From assembly GCA_021802085.1 (NCBI GenBank), contig JAKAAZ010000120.1:1-10500 (forward strand): a DNA stretch of 10,500 nucleotides, read 5' to 3'. Both the position numbers and the translations under genes were made by a program. The notes under the pieces were generated by a model that had not been told where the DNA came from, did no database searches, and saw only the letters and a program-made list of their open reading frames with translations. This DNA comes from Acidobacteriota bacterium (lineage in GTDB: Bacteria > Acidobacteriota > Terriglobia > Terriglobales > Acidobacteriaceae). Below, one piece after another: positions 6,909-10,500 of the stretch (the stretch's first letter is position 1; every line of letters begins with the position of its first letter).

Positions 6909-8084
6909 ATGTTCGCTACCAGACTCGGACTACTCGCAGCACTTGCGGTCATTACCGGCTCGGGATTCCCTCATGCCTGGGCAAAAGACCTTAGAATCAC
7001 GGTCCCCAAGCACAGTCATCTGACCCCCGTGCAGCGCCTCAACCGAGAAGGGGTTGAGGCCGTGCGGAAGCACGAATACGAAAAAGCCGAAGCGATGTTC
7101 TACAGGGCATATCTCTATGACGCCTCCGATCCTTTCACCTTGAACAACTTGGGGTACATCTCCGAACTACAGGGCAAGCTGGATCGTGCTCAAAAGTTCT
7201 ATGCTCTGGCGTCGGAACAAGATTGCGATGCGGTGATTGATCTCAGCAATGCGAAGCGGCTGGAAGGAAAGCCAATGTTGTACGCCCTGAATGGCCTGAA
7301 TGACACGCCGATGCGCGTGAATTCCATGAATGTTCAGGCGATCGAACTTTTGTCGCAGGACCGCAACTTCGAGGCGGAACTTCTTCTTCGACAAGCCCTC
7401 GCCTTGCAGCCGCAGAACATTTTCACGTTGAACAATCTGGGAGTCGCCGAGGAAGCCACGGGAGATTTCGAGGCTGCGTTGAAATACTATGACGCTGCTG
7501 CTGCTCTCCACTCCTCGGAACCTATCGTTGTCGCATTGAAGCCTTCCTGGAGAGGAAAACCCATCAGTAAAATGGCGGCACAGAGTGCCAGGCAACTGAG
7601 GAGCCGGCTGCGGGAAGTAAGCATGGCGGAAGTACGTGCCAGAATGTTCACAATGCATGGAGTATCCGCGGTGAATCGAAACGATTGGCCCGCCGCGAAG
7701 CAGGATTTTCTCCAGGCTTATTCTCTCAATCCCGACAACGCATTTTCGCTCAATAATCTTGGTTACGTCGCGGAGAAGGATGGCGACCTGGAGACAGCCC
7801 AGTTCTACTACTCCAAGGCCCAGAAGGCCGACAACGCCAGCGCTCGGATTGGACTGACGACGCTAAGTTCCGCTGCAGGCAAAAAGTTGGTTGCCGTGGC
7901 CAGCGAGAGCGACCTGAAGGTTGACGGAGAACTAGAACAGTACAGTCGGGCTCAGCGCCAACAAACTGGCCCGATTGAATTGATACCACGCAATAGCACT
8001 TCAGCGGAGCCCAGCGCGTTGCCCAACCAGCGGGCTGTGCCGGCTTCGCCAAATGCCACGCCACCGGCACCTACTACACACTGA
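6909..8084 (+). CDS. Secreted tetratricopeptide-repeat protein (three TPR-pair modules)
   Basis: This 391-residue protein has a signal peptide at 1-25 (core LGLLAALAVITGSG, probable cleavage after AWA), so it should be periplasmic. It contains three TPR pairs, each with the motif (F)TLNNLG or (F)SLNNLG, with the Asn-Asn at residues 79, 175 and 282. Each pair reads roughly N-x-x-A-x-x-x-F-x-x-A-Y/L-x-L-x-P, then NNLG, then a second helix pair ending in KxYxxA. After each pair comes a similar linker ending in a glycine-lysine pattern (EGKPM, RGKPI, AGKKL). The last 60 residues are Ser/Pro/Thr-rich and probably disordered. TPR domains bind proteins, so a scaffold role in the envelope is likely; the partner is unknown. 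It is first in an operon, with a strong AAGGTGA site and only 15 nt before the next gene. Confidence 0.85.
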   Translation: MFATRLGLLAALAVITGSGFPHAWAKDLRITVPKHSHLTPVQRLNREGVEAVRKHEYEKAEAMFYRAYLYDASDPFTLNNLGYISELQGKLDRAQKFYALASEQDCDAVIDLSNAKRLEGKPMLYALNGLNDTPMRVNSMNVQAIELLSQDRNFEAELLLRQALALQPQNIFTLNNLGVAEEATGDFEAALKYYDAAAALHSSEPIVVALKPSWRGKPISKMAAQSARQLRSRLREVSMAEVRARMFTMHGVSAVNRNDWPAAKQDFLQAYSLNPDNAFSLNNLGYVAEKDGDLETAQFYYSKAQKADNASARIGLTTLSSAAGKKLVAVASESDLKVDGELEQYSRAQRQQTGPIELIPRNSTSAEPSALPNQRAVPASPNATPPAPTTH

Positions 8085-8099
8085 GATATCTATTCCAAT

Positions 8100-9212
8100 A
8101 TGCCTAAACCAATTGCTCTGCCCTCGTCGTCTAAGTCGCTGATCAGCCTTTCTCGCCTGCTGTTTCCACCCAGCCGTGGCGATGCAGCTCCGTCAGTTGC
8201 TGAAGGGCTGAATTCAGGAATTGCAGGTATCAACCGGAACGACTTCGAGGATCTGGTGGCACTAGCAGACTCGAACCATGTATTGGTGCGCGCTCTGGAT
8301 GTCGCTCTCAAAAGCGGGAGCGAATCACTGGACAACACTCGTGCCAACTGGATGCGAGCGGCGCTGACGGAAGAGCGTGCGCGCATCAAAAATGCCACGT
8401 CTTTCCTGCATGCGATTTGCGCCGCCTTCGAAGAGGAAGGGCTGGACGTGACGGTGATCAAATCCCTAGATCACTGGCCTGATCTTGGCAGCGACCTGGA
8501 TCTGTATACGAATGCAGATCCAGCAAACGTAGCCCAACTGATGAAGCGGCGCTTCCAGGCGCAAATGGCGACCCGAAGCTGGGGAGATCGCCTGGCATGC
8601 AAGTGGAACTTCCTGCTACCGGGGTTGCCTGAGTCCGTCGAGATTCACATGGGCCGCCTGGGCCAGACAGGGGAGCAGATCATCCTCGCTGAGCGCCTTC
8701 CGGGCCGCGCGCGATCGGTTCAAGTTGGAGAATACACATTTCGCGTTCCGGCAGCATCGGACCGTCTGATGATCTCCACTCTGCAACGGATGTACCGCCA
8801 TTTTTACTTCCGGCTATGCGACATCGTCGACACCACGGAACTGTCAGAAGCGGGCGCCATCGATTACGAAGATCTGCGGTCCTCGGCGAATGCATCCGGA
8901 ATCTGGGAAGGAGTGGCGACGTATATGGCTATTGTGTCGGACTACATGAAGCAGTATCGAGGCATTGGCCTCAATCTCCCCAGTTTCGTAATGGATGCCG
9001 CGCGGTTCGGCGGCGATGAAGTCTACTTTGCGCGGGGTTTTTTGCGGGTTCCAATTTTGCCGCAATCTGCGCGTCTCTATGGAACTCAACTTACCGGCTT
9101 GCTGCGCAAGCGGGAATTGCAGAGCAGCGCCCGTCTTGGTCTTTTACCGTGGCTTGCGACAGCTGCCGCAGTGGGGCAAAAGATCACGGGAAGCGACAAG
9201 GGGATATGGTGA
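8100..9212 (+). CDS. Nucleotidyltransferase-like protein (PF14907 type)
   Basis: A 370-residue protein without signal peptide, so cytosolic. The core near residues 117-136 reads VTVIKSLDHWPDLGSDLDLY: a beta strand, Lys121-Ser122, then Asp132-Leu-Asp134 followed by a hydrophobic strand. This resembles the metal-binding D-x-D of the DNA polymerase beta-type nucleotidyltransferase fold, in the uncharacterised group known as PF14907. The usual Gly after Lys is Ser here, so catalysis is plausible but not proven. A strand with a Glu (PESVEIHMGRLG, about 178-189) could supply the third acidic ligand. The rest is mostly helical. It starts 15 nt after the TPR gene with no good ribosome site, suggesting coupling, and its TGA overlaps the next small ORF. 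Related proteins are known beside lasso-peptide and other modification genes, but none is visible here, so the substrate is open. Confidence 0.7.
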   Translation: MPKPIALPSSSKSLISLSRLLFPPSRGDAAPSVAEGLNSGIAGINRNDFEDLVALADSNHVLVRALDVALKSGSESLDNTRANWMRAALTEERARIKNATSFLHAICAAFEEEGLDVTVIKSLDHWPDLGSDLDLYTNADPANVAQLMKRRFQAQMATRSWGDRLACKWNFLLPGLPESVEIHMGRLGQTGEQIILAERLPGRARSVQVGEYTFRVPAASDRLMISTLQRMYRHFYFRLCDIVDTTELSEAGAIDYEDLRSSANASGIWEGVATYMAIVSDYMKQYRGIGLNLPSFVMDAARFGGDEVYFARGFLRVPILPQSARLYGTQLTGLLRKRELQSSARLGLLPWLATAAAVGQKITGSDKGIW

Positions 9213-9331
9213 TTGGCAATCGCAATTCCGGCGAAGCAATCGGCTTACCAGGCAAACGGTGGCTGCAGTTGACACACAACCTGTTGTTTCTCTTGAAGGA
9301 GATGCCGGGATTCCTGTCTCTCGGCGAATGA
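9209..9331 (+). CDS. Small ORF (40 codons) joined by overlaps to both neighbours
   Basis: I do not recognise this protein. It has a basic, Gly/Asn-rich first half and a hydrophobic, amphipathic second half, WLQLTHNLLFLLKEMPGFLS. GTG 9209 overlaps the nucleotidyltransferase stop as GTGA and has AAGGGG at 9198-9203 with a 5-nt spacer; ATG 9206 is an alternative start but too close to that site. Its TGA at 9329-9331 overlaps the TonB ATG as ATGA. In 9259-9327 this frame has about three quarters G or C at third positions, while the TonB frame extended upstream has under one third, so this frame looks like the coding one. The strict overlaps suggest translational coupling of three genes. It could be a membrane-associated microprotein or a peptide substrate; both are guesses. 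Confidence 0.5.
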   Translation: MIGNRNSGEAIGLPGKRWLQLTHNLLFLLKEMPGFLSLGE

Positions 9332-10440
9332 CTATGGGCATATTGACAAATCCTGAGCTGACATCGTTCGAGCCATCGACTCGCAATTCTGGTGGATCGC
9401 TGCAGGAAGCGGACGCTTCCATCTGGTCGTCGCCCGGCTCAAACCGTCGAGATGCGATGCCCTTGAGGAAGCGCTCAAAATTGCATTTGAGTTCGACGGT
9501 CGTCCCCCTGGGAGGAACCTTACCTGAGGTGTCGCTCTGGAAGGGGCTCTGCAGCAATCTGCGCGACGCGATCTTCCCAGAGAAATTGCCGCCGCTGGAA
9601 TTGACTTCCCAGCCAATAGCGGTTGCCGATCCGCTGGCAATCAAGCGCAGCCCCGCATCCAGCGCCATTTCATTCGTCATGCATGGCGCGATCCTTGCGT
9701 TCATTGTGTGGTTCATGCTTCAGGCGCACCGGCAGATCGTGGTACCGAAGCAGGTCGCGACAACTCCGGTCTACGTCCCACCCTACATTCCCCCGGTTAC
9801 CTTACCGGCTCCGAAGCCCATGGGCGGAGGCGGAGGCGGAGGTGCGCACCAGTTGATCGAAGCAAGCAAGGGGCATCTGCCGCCAGTTGTGAAAACACAG
9901 ACTACTCCTCCTCAGATCCTCCAGGTCGATCATCCGAAGCTGGCGGCGCCGCCGACCGTAGTCATGCCTCAGCACATCGAAATCCCAAGCAATAATATGC
10001 CGAACCTTGGGGCGACCCAATCGTCTCAAATCGTGCTCGCCTCAGAAGGCGGCGGCAGCGGCTCCGGCTTTGGTCAAGGCGCGGGCGGCGGTATCGGTTC
10101 TGGCATCGGTTCTGGCGTCGGCTCTGGTACCGTTGGCGGCTACGGCGGCGGAGTGATGAGCGTGGGCGCAGGCGTCATCGCACCGCGGGTGATTCACTCC
10201 GTTGAGCCGGACTTTACGGACGCGGCGCGGCGGACGAGGTATCAGGGCATCGTTTCGATCGGCCTGATCGTCGACACACAAGGGAATCCGGAAGACATCC
10301 ACGTGACGCGTCCTCTCGGTATGGGATTGGATGAGAAGGCGATCGAAGCGGTGAGGCAATACAAATTCCGGCCGGCAATGTATCAGGGACATCCTGTCCC
10401 GGTACAGATCGTCATCGAAGTGAACTTCCACCTGGATTGA
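9328..10440 (+). CDS. TonB-family energy transducer
   Basis: This 370-residue protein should pass proton-motive energy from an ExbB/ExbD motor to outer-membrane receptors. Residues 1-111 form a long cytoplasmic N-terminus including SLWKGLCSNLRDAIFPEKLPPLELTSQP (about 69-96), of a kind I associate with acidobacterial TonB proteins. One membrane helix follows (about 112-134, SFVMHGAILAFIVWFML), then a short Pro-rich part and a glycine-rich linker (six Gly near 167 and a run around 245-280). The TonB C-terminal domain covers about 288-370, with VEPDFTDAARRTRYQG, QYKFRPAMYQGHPV and a final strand VIEVNF. Start: ATG 9328 is chosen for its ATGA overlap with the small ORF; ATG 9334 and GTG 9259 are alternatives, and the open frame up to 8995 is not supported. 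No exbB or exbD is in the window. Confidence 0.85.
   Translation: MTMGILTNPELTSFEPSTRNSGGSLQEADASIWSSPGSNRRDAMPLRKRSKLHLSSTVVPLGGTLPEVSLWKGLCSNLRDAIFPEKLPPLELTSQPIAVADPLAIKRSPASSAISFVMHGAILAFIVWFMLQAHRQIVVPKQVATTPVYVPPYIPPVTLPAPKPMGGGGGGGAHQLIEASKGHLPPVVKTQTTPPQILQVDHPKLAAPPTVVMPQHIEIPSNNMPNLGATQSSQIVLASEGGGSGSGFGQGAGGGIGSGIGSGVGSGTVGGYGGGVMSVGAGVIAPRVIHSVEPDFTDAARRTRYQGIVSIGLIVDTQGNPEDIHVTRPLGMGLDEKAIEAVRQYKFRPAMYQGHPVPVQIVIEVNFHLD
10090..10125 (+). repeat. Three 12-bp tandem repeats in the TonB glycine linker
   Basis: GGTATCGGTTCT, GGCATCGGTTCT and GGCGTCGGCTCT follow one another and encode Gly-(Ile/Val)-Gly-Ser three times. Such short coding repeats can change copy number by slippage, which would alter linker length in whole residues without breaking the frame. 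Confidence 0.8.
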
Positions 10441-10448
10441 TCGTCATC

Positions 10449-10500
10449 ATGACAGCGCGGATCGATCAGTACAGGCTGGCATCGCAACTTCCCGCGCCTA
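10449..10500 (+). CDS. Possible start of a further operon gene (cut by window end)
   Basis: An ATG 8 nt after the TonB stop opens a frame that stays free of stops to the window edge, giving 17 codons (MTARIDQYRLASQLPAP). The short gap fits the tight operon, but there is no good ribosome site and too little sequence to name a family. It may be the next gene or a chance frame. Confidence 0.3.
   Translation, partial: MTARIDQYRLASQLPAP

Noticed and set aside
9296..9301. Strong AAGGAG as ribosome site of the TonB gene
   Set aside because: It ends 26 nt before ATG 9328, too far for normal use; only an in-frame ATT at 9310 is at good spacing. It also encodes Lys-Glu in the small ORF, so chance is likely.
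8995..9327. N-terminal extension of the TonB frame back to 8995
   Set aside because: It would overlap the nucleotidyltransferase gene by over 200 nt, has poor third-position G/C in 9259-9327, and the overlapping small ORF fits that stretch better.

Overview
The window reads as chromosomal DNA of a Gram-negative soil-type bacterium, most likely an Acidobacteriota member (Terriglobia-like). This is inference from several protein styles seen together: a TonB protein with a long cytoplasmic N-terminus carrying an LPPLELTSQP motif, a lipoprotein phosphoesterase with tandem Ig-like Thr/Ala/Gly-rich repeats, a secreted DUF5666-like protein, and a secreted TPR protein with repeated NNLG motifs. Base composition is moderately GC-rich. 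There are no tRNA, rRNA, CRISPR or transposon signatures.

Left part (1-2544, + strand): the 3' end of an outer-membrane beta-barrel protein, then a GT-B family glycosyltransferase 11 nt downstream whose ribosome binding site overlaps the upstream stop codon. The pair looks like one transcript and may belong to a surface-polysaccharide locus that begins to the left of the window.

Middle (2758-6728): after a 213-nt gap with no confident gene comes a 910-residue lipoprotein, built from a Pro/Thr linker, four Ig-like repeats of exactly 249 bp and a phospholipase C/acid phosphatase-type phosphoesterase domain. A 347-nt convergent spacer separates it from a minus-strand gene for a secreted protein with three DUF5666-like beta modules.

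Right part (6729-10500): a 180-nt divergent spacer contains a perfect 16-nt palindrome, a plausible operator for one or both flanking genes. To its right lies a tight + strand operon: a secreted TPR protein made of three copies of one module, a nucleotidyltransferase-like protein, a previously overlooked 40-codon ORF joined to both neighbours by GTGA and ATGA overlaps, a TonB-type energy transducer, and probably the start of another gene at the window edge. This operon is the most interesting part of the window. It combines envelope energy coupling and a periplasmic TPR protein with a cytosolic nucleotidyltransferase-like protein, and its shared job cannot be read from the sequence alone.
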